Below, piece by piece: positions 8,567 to 16,969 of a DNA stretch of 46,980 bases. Both the position numbers and the translations under genes were made by a program. The notes beneath the pieces are model-generated. The model did not search any database. It had not been told where the DNA came from and saw nothing but the letters and a program-made list of their open reading frames with translations. Source of the DNA: Acidobacteriota bacterium (GTDB lineage: Bacteria > Acidobacteriota > Holophagae > Thermotomaculales > Thermotomaculaceae); the NCBI GenBank assembly GCA_013152385.1, contig JAADGL010000036.1, positions 1 through 46,980 of the forward strand, read 5' to 3'. Positions within the stretch are counted from its first letter, which is position 1. Every line of letters starts with the position of its first letter.

Positions 8567-10225
8567 TTAATTCCGGGTAACCCGGAGCACTTCTTCAAGG
8601 GAGGTGATTCCTTTTAGTACCTTCCGGATTCCCTGTTTCCTCATGGAAATGAAGCCGGATGTTAATGCGGCGTCTTCCAGTTCGTCCATCGGCCTCCGGT
8701 TCATAATCAAATTGCGGATTTTACGGTCGGGACGCAGAATTTCATAGAGGCCGGTTCGGCCCTTGTATCCGGTTTTATTGCAGAAGTTGCATCCTTTTCC
8801 ATGGTAAAGGGTAATTTCTCCCGGGTGGCGGGTCCCCAGCATGGCCCGTTCCGCGTCTGCAGCCGGATAGGCTTCAATACAGTGGGGGCAGATTTTTCGA
8901 ACCAGACGCTGGGCAATGATTGCTCGGACGGATGAAGCGAGCAAAAAGGGTTCCACTTTCATGTCCAGCAGTCTGGAAATAGTGGATACCGCGTTATTGG
9001 TGTGAAGGGTTGATAAAACCAGATGGCCGGTCAGGGCGGCCTGAACCGCGATTTCAGCCGTCTCAGCATCCCGAATTTCGCCGACCATGATAATATCCGG
9101 GTCCTGTCGGAGGATGGAGCGCAACCCGGAAGCGAAGGTGATGCCTGCCTGGGGGTTAACCTGAACCTGGTTCACGTGTTTTAACTGGTATTCCACCGGA
9201 TCTTCCACCGTGATAATGTTTTTGTCTTCCGAATTGAGCATTTGGAGAGCTGAGTACAGAGTAGTGGTTTTCCCGCTGCCGGTGGGTCCGGTAACGAGGA
9301 TAATTCCATTGACGGTTTTTAATGCATCCAGAACGGAGTTGTAGTCAATTTCATCAATTCCCAGGGAGTCAAGCCCCACAAGGATATTGGATTTATCCAG
9401 GAGCCGGAGAACAATTTTTTCTCCGAAAATCGTGGGCAGGGTGGAGACCCGGACATCCAGCTTTTTCCCGGAAATGTCCAGGGGAAACCGCCCGTCCTGC
9501 GGGGACCGTTTTTCTGCGATATCCAGGTCACCCATGATTTTGATTCGGGAAATGACGGCGGCATTGAGATAAGTGGGGATTTGAACCTTGTGTGTGTGAA
9601 GTACCCCGTCTACCCGAAAGCGGATCCGGAGTTTTGTTTTTCCCGGTTCGACGTGAATATCACTGGCTTCTTCTTTGACTGCGGAAATCAGGATGTTGTT
9701 GACCAGTTTAATCACCGGTTTTTCATTTGCGCCGGTTTCCTGAAATTCGAGCCCCTCAATTCCGAGGCTGTCGGACAGGCTGCTTCCGCCTGCATAAAAA
9801 TTTTTCAGGGCATTCTCAATATCGGTTTCCGTACTGATCACCACATTGATTTTTTTCCCGACAATGTTTGCCAGATCATCAATAATGTAGACATTCAGAG
9901 GGTCTGAAATGGCGACAGTGAGAGTATCATCTACGAGAAACAGCGGGATTACCTTGTTTTTTCTTGCGAATGCTTCCGGAATAAGGGTGACGATTTCCGG
10001 GTCAAACAGGATATTTCCTACATCAACATAGGGGATATTAAGCTGCTTACTGATGGTTTTGATAATATCTTCTTCTTCAAGGATATTCATTCGAATCAAG
10101 GCTTTTCCAAGGCGGGTTCCGTTTTTCCTGGAATATTCCAGTGCCTTGTTCACCTGTTCTTTTGTGACGAGTCCGGCATCCACCAGCATTTCTCCAAGTC
10201 TTTTTCGCTGTTTTGTTTTTGCCAT
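8567..10225 (-). CDS. gspE: GspE/PilB-type assembly ATPase with N-terminal MshEN domain (copy 1)
   Basis: 552 residues. Residues 9-145 form an MshEN/T2SSE N-terminal domain; the RLGEMLVDAGLV motif followed by RLGKALIRMNIL resembles the c-di-GMP-binding signature, although the second motif has Asn where Gly is usual. The ATPase core has Walker A GPTGSGKT (313-320), the Asp-box EDPVEYQ (341-347), Walker B IMVGEIRD (379-386) and a tetracysteine zinc site (CPHC 446-449, CNFC 479-482). It powers pseudopilus or pilus extension from the cytoplasmic face. The ATG at 10225 has AGAGGG five bases upstream and is preferred over in-frame starts further up. It forms an operon with gspF and is divergent from the STAS gene. 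Confidence 0.93.
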   Translation of the reverse strand: MAKTKQRKRLGEMLVDAGLVTKEQVNKALEYSRKNGTRLGKALIRMNILEEEDIIKTISKQLNIPYVDVGNILFDPEIVTLIPEAFARKNKVIPLFLVDDTLTVAISDPLNVYIIDDLANIVGKKINVVISTETDIENALKNFYAGGSSLSDSLGIEGLEFQETGANEKPVIKLVNNILISAVKEEASDIHVEPGKTKLRIRFRVDGVLHTHKVQIPTYLNAAVISRIKIMGDLDIAEKRSPQDGRFPLDISGKKLDVRVSTLPTIFGEKIVLRLLDKSNILVGLDSLGIDEIDYNSVLDALKTVNGIILVTGPTGSGKTTTLYSALQMLNSEDKNIITVEDPVEYQLKHVNQVQVNPQAGITFASGLRSILRQDPDIIMVGEIRDAETAEIAVQAALTGHLVLSTLHTNNAVSTISRLLDMKVEPFLLASSVRAIIAQRLVRKICPHCIEAYPAADAERAMLGTRHPGEITLYHGKGCNFCNKTGYKGRTGLYEILRPDRKIRNLIMNRRPMDELEDAALTSGFISMRKQGIRKVLKGITSLEEVLRVTRN

Positions 10226-10234
10226 ATTCCCTCT

Positions 10235-10262
10235 TTGCATGATTTTTTTAATCTGGTACAAT
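10235..10262 (+). promoter_or_regulatory. Candidate promoter for the STAS gene, overlapping the gspE promoter
   Basis: Plus strand: TTGCAT (10235-10240), 16-base spacer, TACAAT (10257-10262). The -10 element is strong and the -35 weak. Its -10 overlaps the -10 of the opposite promoter by two bases, so both cannot be occupied at once. Confidence 0.45.
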
Positions 10263-10289
10263 CTTACCTGAACTAAGGGCGTGAGTCAA
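10261..10289 (-). promoter_or_regulatory. Candidate sigma70 promoter for gspE-gspF
   Basis: Minus strand: TTGACT (10289-10284), 17-base spacer, TAAGAT (10266-10261); five of six consensus matches in each hexamer. It lies 36 bases before the chosen gspE start. Confidence 0.6.
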
Positions 10290-10319
10290 TCTATTGTGTT
10301 GTTGATGAAGGAGAAGCCA

Positions 10320-10661
10320 ATGATAAACCTTGATAAACAGGAGATTCCGGAAAAAAGAGGTGTCATTATCAGTGTCGATGGAAAAATTGACACCAACGGA
10401 ACCGAAGCACTCCGGGAGAAAATCCGGGAGAGTCTGGACGACGTAGAACTGCGTTATGTGGTGATTAATTTGGCAAAATGTGATTTTATTACATCTGTCG
10501 GGCTGGGTATGCTGGTTGGTGCACACAAAAAAGCAAACGCAATCGGGAAGAAGCTGGCTTTTGTTGAACTGCACAAGAATATTGAGAGCATATTCAGAAT
10601 TACCAACCTCTATACATTTTTTCATGTCAGTTCCGGGCCGGATCAGGTTTGGGGAGAATGA
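10320..10661 (+). CDS. STAS-domain anti-sigma-factor-antagonist-like protein
   Basis: 113 residues, a single STAS domain. The strand VISVDGKIDTNGTEALREKI and the loop CDFITSVGLGMLVGAH match the SpoIIAA/RsbV family. The Ser that aligns with the phosphorylated serine of that family is kept (S59, in ITSVG), while the preceding conserved Asp is Thr. Such proteins bind anti-sigma kinases or act as partner-switch modules in the cytoplasm. No cognate kinase is present in the window. The ATG at 10320 has AAGGAG six bases upstream, so upstream in-frame starts are rejected. Its stop overlaps the galU start (ATGA), so the two are translationally coupled. Confidence 0.85.
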   Translation: MINLDKQEIPEKRGVIISVDGKIDTNGTEALREKIRESLDDVELRYVVINLAKCDFITSVGLGMLVGAHKKANAIGKKLAFVELHKNIESIFRITNLYTFFHVSSGPDQVWGE

Positions 10662-11512
10662 TTCGAACAGCAGTGATTCCGGTGGCGGGCCTCGGTACCC
10701 GTTTTCTTCCGGCTACAAAAGCGATTCCCAAGGAAATGATTCCCATCATTGACAAGCCGACGATTCAATACATTGTGGAAGAGGCGGTGGATTCCGGGAT
10801 TGAGCATATTATTTTCATCACGGGGCGGAATAAATCCGCCATTGCCAACCATTTTGATTATCATCCGGAACTGGAATCTCACCTCAGGGAAAAAAACAAA
10901 CTGGATGAACTGGCGGGTATCCGGGAACTGGTTTCCCGTGCCCGTTTTTCATTTGTCCGTCAGAATGAGCCCAAGGGGTTGGGACACGCCGTACTCTGTG
11001 CCCGGCACCTGATCGGGAAAGATGAGAGTTTCGCAGTATTACTTGGAGATGACATTATTAATTCAGAAGTTCCGGCGTTAAAACAGATGATGATGGTGCA
11101 CGATGACAAAAAGGCACCGGTACTGGCGCTTCAGGAAGTGTCGCCGGAGGATGTTTCCAAATACGGTGTGGTGGCGGGTGAATATGTTTCGGATACCATC
11201 CTGAAATTAAGCGGACTTGTTGAAAAGCCCGAACCCAAGGCCGCGCCTTCCAATCTGGCGATTATCGGCCGGTATATTCTTTCATATGACATATTCGGAT
11301 TCATCAAAGAAACCAATATGGACACAACGGGAGAAATTCAATTGACCAATGCCCTGCGCCGGTACAAAGAGATTTACGGCCTGCTTTTTCAAGGCAAACG
11401 GTACGATGCCGGTAACAAATTGGATTATCTCCGGGCCACTGTTGAGTTGGCATTGGAGCGTCCGGAATTCCGCGAACCCTTTTCGGCTTACCTGAAGAAT
11501 TTGTGCAAGTAA
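10658..11512 (+). CDS. galU: UTP--glucose-1-phosphate uridylyltransferase
   Basis: 284 residues, normal for GalU. It makes UDP-glucose from UTP and glucose-1-phosphate for polysaccharide and lipopolysaccharide synthesis. Visible motifs are the nucleotide-binding loop PVAGLGTRFLPATKAIPKEM at 8-27, KPTIQYIVEE, NEPKGLGHAV and the metal Asp in LLGDDII, then VEKPEP and GEIQLTNAL near the substrate site. The ATG at 10658 overlaps the STAS stop by four bases; a TTG nine bases upstream is an alternative start. Its pairing with a STAS switch protein is unusual but the short overlap makes cotranscription likely. Confidence 0.95.
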   Translation: MIRTAVIPVAGLGTRFLPATKAIPKEMIPIIDKPTIQYIVEEAVDSGIEHIIFITGRNKSAIANHFDYHPELESHLREKNKLDELAGIRELVSRARFSFVRQNEPKGLGHAVLCARHLIGKDESFAVLLGDDIINSEVPALKQMMMVHDDKKAPVLALQEVSPEDVSKYGVVAGEYVSDTILKLSGLVEKPEPKAAPSNLAIIGRYILSYDIFGFIKETNMDTTGEIQLTNALRRYKEIYGLLFQGKRYDAGNKLDYLRATVELALERPEFREPFSAYLKNLCK

Positions 11513-11534
11513 AAGGGCGAGGGCAAGTGAAGGC

Positions 11535-11605
11535 GGCAGTGGGTGTTAGAAAAGGCAGGGATTCGGTTTTCCGTGTCTTTGTCACTCTTGTCACCCATCA
11601 CTGCC
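11535..11605 (+). repeat. Imperfect inverted repeat between galU and lepB
   Basis: Left arm GGCAGTGGGTG (11535-11545) pairs with right arm CACCC-atc-ACTGCC (11592-11605), giving 11 pairs with a three-base bulge and a 46-base loop. Inside the loop, the short motif gtcac recurs next to the right arm. No T-run follows, so a simple terminator is unlikely. It could be a degenerate repeat element or a transcript end structure. Confidence 0.4.
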
Positions 11606-11619
11606 CGAAGGGCAAAAAC

Positions 11620-11648
11620 TTAAACTTAAACTTTTTCTCTGGTAGAAT
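11620..11648 (+). promoter_or_regulatory. Candidate promoter of lepB
   Basis: TTAAAC (11620-11625), 17-base spacer, TAGAAT (11643-11648), about 50 bases upstream of the lepB start. The -10 is good and the -35 is weak. Confidence 0.4.
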
Positions 11649-11699
11649 GGATTTGGATCGGGAAATGAAATAGAAAGAAAAGAGAGGAACATCGAATAA

Positions 11700-12389
11700 A
11701 TGCAGCTGTTCAAAAAAAGTGTTTTCAGGGATTATTTCGAGACGATTTTGATTGGCCTTCTGGCGTTGACATTCGCAAAAACATTTGTTTTCCAGCAATT
11801 TAAGATACCAACATCCTCAATGGAAGATTCACTGCTGATTGGGGATCATCTCGCGGTGAATAAGTTTATGTTCGGGCCGGTTTCATTTCCGTGGGAGAAA
11901 AAAATCTTTCCGCAACGGGATGTGAAACGGGGGGATGTGATTGTGTTCCGCTTTCCCAAAAACCCCGAAATTGATTTCATCAAACGGGCAATCGGTTTGC
12001 CCGGCGACACGGTTGAGATTATTGATAAGCAGGTTTATATAAACGGAAAGGCACTGAAAGAACCTTACAAAGTCCATAAAGACCCCTTCACAATATACCG
12101 GGACGGAGTAATGAAACGGCGGGATAATTTCGGGCCGGTTAAAGTGCCGAAAGGGTGTTATTTTGCAATGGGAGACAATCGGGACAACAGTGATGACAGC
12201 CGGTTCTGGGGGTTTGTTCCCCGTGAATATATCCGCGGCAGAGCCTGTGTGGTGTGGTGGTCGTATCCGGATGCGCCGGGTGCGTATAAAAAGACCGGCC
12301 TTGTTAATTTCGTGTCCGATGTTTTCAAAAAGATTGTAACGTTTGTCAGCAAAACCAGATGGAACCGGGTTTTTCTCATTATCAGATAG
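11700..12389 (+). CDS. lepB: Signal peptidase I
   Basis: 229 residues. The enzyme cleaves signal peptides of Sec/Tat-exported proteins on the outer face of the inner membrane. A single N-terminal membrane segment (about 15-33) precedes the catalytic Ser40 in PTSSM; the catalytic Lys95 lies in DFIKRAIGLPGD, and the conserved MGDNRDNSDDSRFWG box is near 158-172. All key residues of the S26 family are present. The ribosome site GAGAGG is somewhat far (about 11 bases) from the ATG. The gene stands alone between galU and the response regulator, each with its own promoter-like site. Confidence 0.95.
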   Translation: MQLFKKSVFRDYFETILIGLLALTFAKTFVFQQFKIPTSSMEDSLLIGDHLAVNKFMFGPVSFPWEKKIFPQRDVKRGDVIVFRFPKNPEIDFIKRAIGLPGDTVEIIDKQVYINGKALKEPYKVHKDPFTIYRDGVMKRRDNFGPVKVPKGCYFAMGDNRDNSDDSRFWGFVPREYIRGRACVVWWSYPDAPGAYKKTGLVNFVSDVFKKIVTFVSKTRWNRVFLIIR

Positions 12390-12455
12390 AGCGAAATTCA
12401 GGGAATTCTCCTTTGGAAGAAAATAAGGCAATTTGTTTATCCGTAGAATATTTTC

Positions 12456-12484
12456 TGTACACAAGATAATTTTATCTCTATAAT
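12456..12484 (+). promoter_or_regulatory. Promoter of the large response-regulator gene
   Basis: TGTACA (12456-12461), 17-base spacer, perfect TATAAT (12479-12484), 40 bases before the chosen GTG start. Confidence 0.6.
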
Positions 12485-12523
12485 TCTATTGAACAAAATG
12501 AAGGTATGCAGGGAGGGCCGGCT

Positions 12524-14551
12524 GTGACCCGTACTACCCGGAAAGCGGTAATTATTGATGATGAGTCCCGAATTCTGGACATTGTACGCCTGCTTTTGTC
12601 CAAGCTGGGATTTGAGGTTCATTGTGCCGGCGACGGGGAATCCGGGCTTGCGCTGACGTTACGGGAAAAACCCGATCTTCTTGTTACCGATATGCTTCTG
12701 CCGAAACTTCACGGCCTGGAAATCTGTAAAACGGTTCGAAGCACGCCATTTCTCTCTCACACCCGGATTGTTGCCATGACAGCGATTTATAAGCGTCTGA
12801 AGTTTCGTTTGGAGGCAAAGGATGTCCGGGTGGATGCATATGTAGAAAAACCCTTTGACGTGATGGAGTTTACGAAAGTAATTCGGGAACTGTTTTCCCC
12901 GGAGCTGACGGATGCCGATCTTGAGTTACATGTGGCCGGTGTTCAGGAAAAAATTGATAAAGAAGCGGAGTCTTTCGTTGAGAATTTACCGGAAACACTG
13001 GAGAAAATTCTTTCTTTGTGGCGTCTCTATCAACTGGATCAGGAGAATCCGGGAGATCTGGAGGAATTGCATAAACTGGTGCATCGCGTGACCGGTGCCG
13101 CCGCGTTGTACCGATTTCATGAAGTCAGCAGGATTTGTCGTAAGGTGGAACGGGTCCTTAGTGATATTAAAGAAAATGGCGGTGCAATTATTGGGAGCCA
13201 GCAGGTGGAAATCAGCCGTTTGCTTGATGCCCTTCCCGGCGCAGCCGGGCAACAGCAAAAAGAAAGTTTTTCGGAACTTCAGGAGCATTCACAACAGGAC
13301 CCGAAACCCGGAATTTCTCCGATGAGTGCGGAAATCCCACTGACAATCATCAGTATGGCCCCGGAGAAGCTTGAAGAATGGGTGAAGGGGCTTCGATATT
13401 ACGGATACCATGGGATTCCGATTCGTTTCGGAGATCTTGGACGCAGAGCTTTTTCCCTGGAAAGCAGAGGGGTCCTGGTGGATCTTCGGAAAAAGCCATC
13501 CGGAAGCAGCTGGGTAAGAAAACTGGATGTGTGCATGGAAGATGCCCCTTTGAATGTGGTGGCTGTGGGGGATGAACCCGAAGGAGGCGGAACGGAAAGC
13601 TGCTGGAAATGGTTGAAACCGCCTGCCGATGTCTATTCCGTTGTACGGAGCCTGGAGGGAGAAGGTATTCCCGGGGCAACGGGGGTTCCCCTTCGCCTGC
13701 TTATTGTTATGAAAGAATTGGCCATGGCGGAGCATTATCAGATTCTTTTACGTCAGAAGGGATTTCTCGCCGCTTCGGGAGAGAGTCCCCATCTTTTTTC
13801 ATTGATCCGGGAGTTTCAGCCGGATCTGGTGTTGTTGGAATCCCTGAAGCCGATACAGGAAACTCTCCGTCATGTTCGGACAGTTTTCGCATGGAACCGG
13901 GATGTTCCGGTGGTGGTTAAGGGGGAATCTTTTTCGTCAGATGAAATGGATGATCTTGAAAAAGCAGGTGTTTGCGATGTGGTTTCCGAGGGGGAATCTT
14001 TCGGACGCCTTGTTTTCGGATTGAGGAGCCACGGAAGCTGTCGGCGCCGTGTCAGAGAATGCGGGATACGTGAATTTTCCACAGGTGTGTTTCGTTATGC
14101 TTCTTTTATGGAGGCGATGGGGACAGAATTGAAATGGGCTTCCAAGTCCGGGAACCCGATGTCAGTGGCGGTTTTCGGGATTGATAATATTTCAGAACTG
14201 AACCGGAAGATCGGAGAATGGGAGGTCGACCGTCTTTCGGCAGCTTTGTGCAGGTTGATTGGTGGGCATATGGCAGACCGGGATCGTATCGGCGGAGTCG
14301 GAGGCGCAATTTACGCAGGATTTTTCACAAGCTGTGACGGGCAGGCCTTGCAGCATCTGCTGTCCGCTCTGCAGCGCAGTTTTGCATCATTGCCTTTTTA
14401 CTGTGACGGGATGAATGTCACAGTTACTTTCAGTGCGGGGATTTCACGTTTCCCGAATCTTTCCGACAGATCGTATCTTCTCCAGGCGGCTCTGGATGCC
14501 CTGCTGAGGGGGCAGAAAGGCGGGACGAACAGGATTATTTCGACTTTCTGA
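12524..14551 (+). CDS. Large response regulator: receiver, HPt-like, degenerate receiver and degenerate GGDEF domains
   Basis: 675 residues. Residues 7-125 are a canonical receiver domain (acid pair DDE, phospho-Asp56 in VTDMLLP, Thr86, Lys109 in EKPF). Residues 135-235 look like a histidine-phosphotransfer domain, with candidate His187 in LVHRVTGAAALYRF. The middle (about 280-500) has receiver-like stretches (LRLLIVMKELAMAEHYQILL, then PDLVLLES) without the acid pair. Residues about 520-675 align with a GGDEF domain, but the signature is RIGGVGGAIYAGFF, so diguanylate cyclase activity is improbable. A GTG start at 12524 is chosen because AGGGAGGG lies six bases upstream; the ATG at 12506 has no usable ribosome site. 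It may act as a phosphorelay hub or an enzyme-dead scaffold. Confidence 0.8.
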   Translation: MTRTTRKAVIIDDESRILDIVRLLLSKLGFEVHCAGDGESGLALTLREKPDLLVTDMLLPKLHGLEICKTVRSTPFLSHTRIVAMTAIYKRLKFRLEAKDVRVDAYVEKPFDVMEFTKVIRELFSPELTDADLELHVAGVQEKIDKEAESFVENLPETLEKILSLWRLYQLDQENPGDLEELHKLVHRVTGAAALYRFHEVSRICRKVERVLSDIKENGGAIIGSQQVEISRLLDALPGAAGQQQKESFSELQEHSQQDPKPGISPMSAEIPLTIISMAPEKLEEWVKGLRYYGYHGIPIRFGDLGRRAFSLESRGVLVDLRKKPSGSSWVRKLDVCMEDAPLNVVAVGDEPEGGGTESCWKWLKPPADVYSVVRSLEGEGIPGATGVPLRLLIVMKELAMAEHYQILLRQKGFLAASGESPHLFSLIREFQPDLVLLESLKPIQETLRHVRTVFAWNRDVPVVVKGESFSSDEMDDLEKAGVCDVVSEGESFGRLVFGLRSHGSCRRRVRECGIREFSTGVFRYASFMEAMGTELKWASKSGNPMSVAVFGIDNISELNRKIGEWEVDRLSAALCRLIGGHMADRDRIGGVGGAIYAGFFTSCDGQALQHLLSALQRSFASLPFYCDGMNVTVTFSAGISRFPNLSDRSYLLQAALDALLRGQKGGTNRIISTF

Positions 14552-14918
14552 AATGGAAGTGTCCAATTTCGAGAAAAAAACCCCGAGCTGTCCCCCGGTT
14601 GACGGACTTGCTGAAATCCTTTGCGTTTAATTGTAATGTTTGATAGTTTTTTTGAAGCTTTTTAAATCCACCGGTGGGCCAGTGGGCGGTTTTTGTAGAA
14701 AAAATATTGTATAACTATAACAAAAAAATATTAGATTGACTTGTGAATCGCTGTTCTTCCCCGAAAACAAGGCCGGTGTCATTTTTTTGTTTGCGGGGTG
14801 TCAAATATTTGTGATATACTTATTCCAATCACATTGAAGCAGGTGGGAGGTGAAAAAATCTCGAGTCTATTGAGGGTGTTTATTTGTCATTCTAAATCTT
14901 TAAGTTGCAGGAGGTGAC
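14552..14918 (+). other. AT-rich upstream region of the lipase-porin operon
   Basis: This is a 367-base gap without a convincing gene. It holds A/T tracts around 14695-14740, a small palindrome ccaccggtgg near 14670, and a possible promoter with TTGCGG (14791-14796), 18-base spacer and TATACT (14815-14820). About 100 bases of leader follow before the lipase ATG, which has a near-perfect AGGAGGTGA site. No sigma54 (GG-N10-GC) element was convincing by eye. Confidence 0.45.
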
Positions 14919-16955
14919 ATGAAAAGAGTACTTTTAACCGGGGTTATGGCTGTTCTGCTCGCAGGTTTGTGGGCATGTGCACCGGCTGTTCATACGGAGG
15001 CGGATGAATCACAGCCCCTGCCGCCAGTCACAACAGCATTGTTTGATCCGGCTGCGGGGATTATTCCGTTCCCCAATGATCTGTTAATTAATCCGGCAAC
15101 CGGGCTTGTAAATATTCCGAACCCGGACGGGCTGGATGCCATTGCATCTGTAAATTCACTGGATGGATTTTCCACAACGTCGGCCATAACATTTTATCTG
15201 GACGGTGCTCCGAAGGCCGATACGGTAAACAGTGATACGGTTAAGCTGATTGACCTGATCACAGGGCAGCCTGTTTCGGTTGTTTTTATGCCTTTTGATT
15301 CCACAACCGGGGCGATTTCCATGGTGCCGGTTACGCCGCTTAAATCCCGGCATAAGTATGCCATGGTGGTGACAACCGGTGTTCTGGATTCCAACAATAC
15401 TCCGATTGAGCCCTCTCAGGTATTTTATTTGATGAGAAGTGCCAATTCTCTTGTTGACGAGAATGGACATTCGGTTTCCAGTCTGCTGGATGACCAGACC
15501 GCGGCTATGCTGGAACCGGCACGGCTGGCGATGAAACCGATGTTTGATTTTATGGCCTCCATCGGGATTCCGAGAACCAGCATTGCGGTTGCTTCTGTTT
15601 TTACAACAGAGAGTATTTATCAGGATTATCAGACCCTCCGTGCTCAGCTTGCGGGGATGGCGCCTCCGGCACCGGTATTTGCCGGTCAGTATCTCGGTGA
15701 TGCCATGGTGGGTGCTTTTTATCAGGGTGTGATGGCACAAACCGGGATTGATTTCCCCCACGATGCCGTTGGCGGTGTGTTAACAGGCGCTTTCGGTTCC
15801 CCTAACTACATCTCCAATCCGCTGGTCGGCTATTTCATGAAAGATGCACAGGGAAATTTTGTGGAGCAGAATGTGGCCATGGTACCGTTCATTCTTGTGG
15901 TACCGAAGGGACCCGGCCCGTTTCCCGTGGTGATTTTCCAGCACGGATTTACCCGGACCAAAATGGACGCATTGGCGATTGCCAATACTTTTGCATCTGC
16001 CGGAATGGCGACAATTTCAATGGACCTTGTCCTTCATGGCGACCGTGCCGGGGATTATATGAACAATTCCACCGGCGAAATGGTTCCGGACGGACAGTTG
16101 GATCCTTCCGGTGCGTTGTTCCTGAACCTGAAATCTCTGAGAACGTCACGGGATAATATTCGTCAGTCCAACGTGGATCAGATGATGATGGTGAAGATGC
16201 TGCAGGCAGGTGTGGATTATACCGGTGACGGGAATCCCGACCTGGTGCCGATGAACTTTGTATATTGCGGGCAGTCTCTCGGTGCTATGACAGGTACCAA
16301 CCTGATGGCAATTGAGCCTGCTATCAAAACAGCTGTTCTCAATGTGCCGGGCGGCATAATCACTCAGCTGCTGATCAACTCCCCGACTTTCGGGCCGGTA
16401 ATCAATGCCGGACTGGCGGCGGAAGGGTTGACTCCGGGATCTCCCGAGTATAACCAGTTTTTCCTTATGACTCAGACGGTTATAGATTCCGCAGACCCGG
16501 TTAACTATGCCCCCCATGTTTTGAATGGAGATATTTGCGGTGTGGATAAGTATGTATTGATGCAGGAAGCGATTGGGGATACGGTGGTTCCCAATGTAGC
16601 CGGTGACGCGGAAGCCAGGGCTTTCGGCCCGGATTTCCCCCAGGTGAAACCGATTGTTCATGCCATTTCCGGTATGACAACGGCAGATCCGGGTGTGGCA
16701 AGCGGACTTTTCCAGTTTGATACACCCAACCACGGTTTCCTGCTTGCTCCGGATCCGAGTAACCCGCAATTCACGTACTATGGCCAGTTGCAGACGGTAA
16801 ATTATCTCGGTTCGTATCTGATGACCGGAACACCGATGATTCTGGATCCTGCGGCGACCAAAGGCGTTGGCGCTGCTGCCGATACTGCATCCGAATGGGC
16901 GCTTAGAACATTCAACTACAGCATTAATGCCAAAGCGGCTGTGTTAGTCAGATGA
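14919..16955 (+). CDS. VolA-like surface lipoprotein lipase/lysophospholipase
   Basis: 678 residues. The signal peptide ends in a lipobox, LWAC with Cys20, so an outer-membrane lipoprotein. The N-terminal 40-300 region (FDPAAGIIPFPNDLL, then SHKYAMVVTTGV-like segments) matches the bacterial virulence-factor lipase N-terminal domain. The alpha/beta-hydrolase half starts near 320 (PFPVVIFQHGFTRTKMD) and has the nucleophile elbow GQSLG at 451-455 (Ser453); a C-terminal NHG in DTPNHGFLLAP is a candidate catalytic His. In Vibrio, VolA releases fatty acids from lysophospholipids and is cotranscribed with fadL; the same arrangement here, with a 14-base gap to a FadL homologue, supports the call. The substrate is inferred. 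Confidence 0.85.
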   Translation: MKRVLLTGVMAVLLAGLWACAPAVHTEADESQPLPPVTTALFDPAAGIIPFPNDLLINPATGLVNIPNPDGLDAIASVNSLDGFSTTSAITFYLDGAPKADTVNSDTVKLIDLITGQPVSVVFMPFDSTTGAISMVPVTPLKSRHKYAMVVTTGVLDSNNTPIEPSQVFYLMRSANSLVDENGHSVSSLLDDQTAAMLEPARLAMKPMFDFMASIGIPRTSIAVASVFTTESIYQDYQTLRAQLAGMAPPAPVFAGQYLGDAMVGAFYQGVMAQTGIDFPHDAVGGVLTGAFGSPNYISNPLVGYFMKDAQGNFVEQNVAMVPFILVVPKGPGPFPVVIFQHGFTRTKMDALAIANTFASAGMATISMDLVLHGDRAGDYMNNSTGEMVPDGQLDPSGALFLNLKSLRTSRDNIRQSNVDQMMMVKMLQAGVDYTGDGNPDLVPMNFVYCGQSLGAMTGTNLMAIEPAIKTAVLNVPGGIITQLLINSPTFGPVINAGLAAEGLTPGSPEYNQFFLMTQTVIDSADPVNYAPHVLNGDICGVDKYVLMQEAIGDTVVPNVAGDAEARAFGPDFPQVKPIVHAISGMTTADPGVASGLFQFDTPNHGFLLAPDPSNPQFTYYGQLQTVNYLGSYLMTGTPMILDPAATKGVGAAADTASEWALRTFNYSINAKAAVLVR

Positions 16956-16969
16956 GAGGGGTGGTGATA

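Noticed and set aside
10281..10319. Upstream in-frame start for the STAS protein
   Set aside because: The ATG at 10320 has AAGGAG six bases upstream and the STAS fold begins shortly after it; the extra residues (MSQSIVLLMKEKP) cover this ribosome site.
14660..14700. Terminator after the large response regulator (ccaccggtgg)
   Set aside because: The palindrome is only ten bases and the T stretch is separated by about ten bases; too weak to call.
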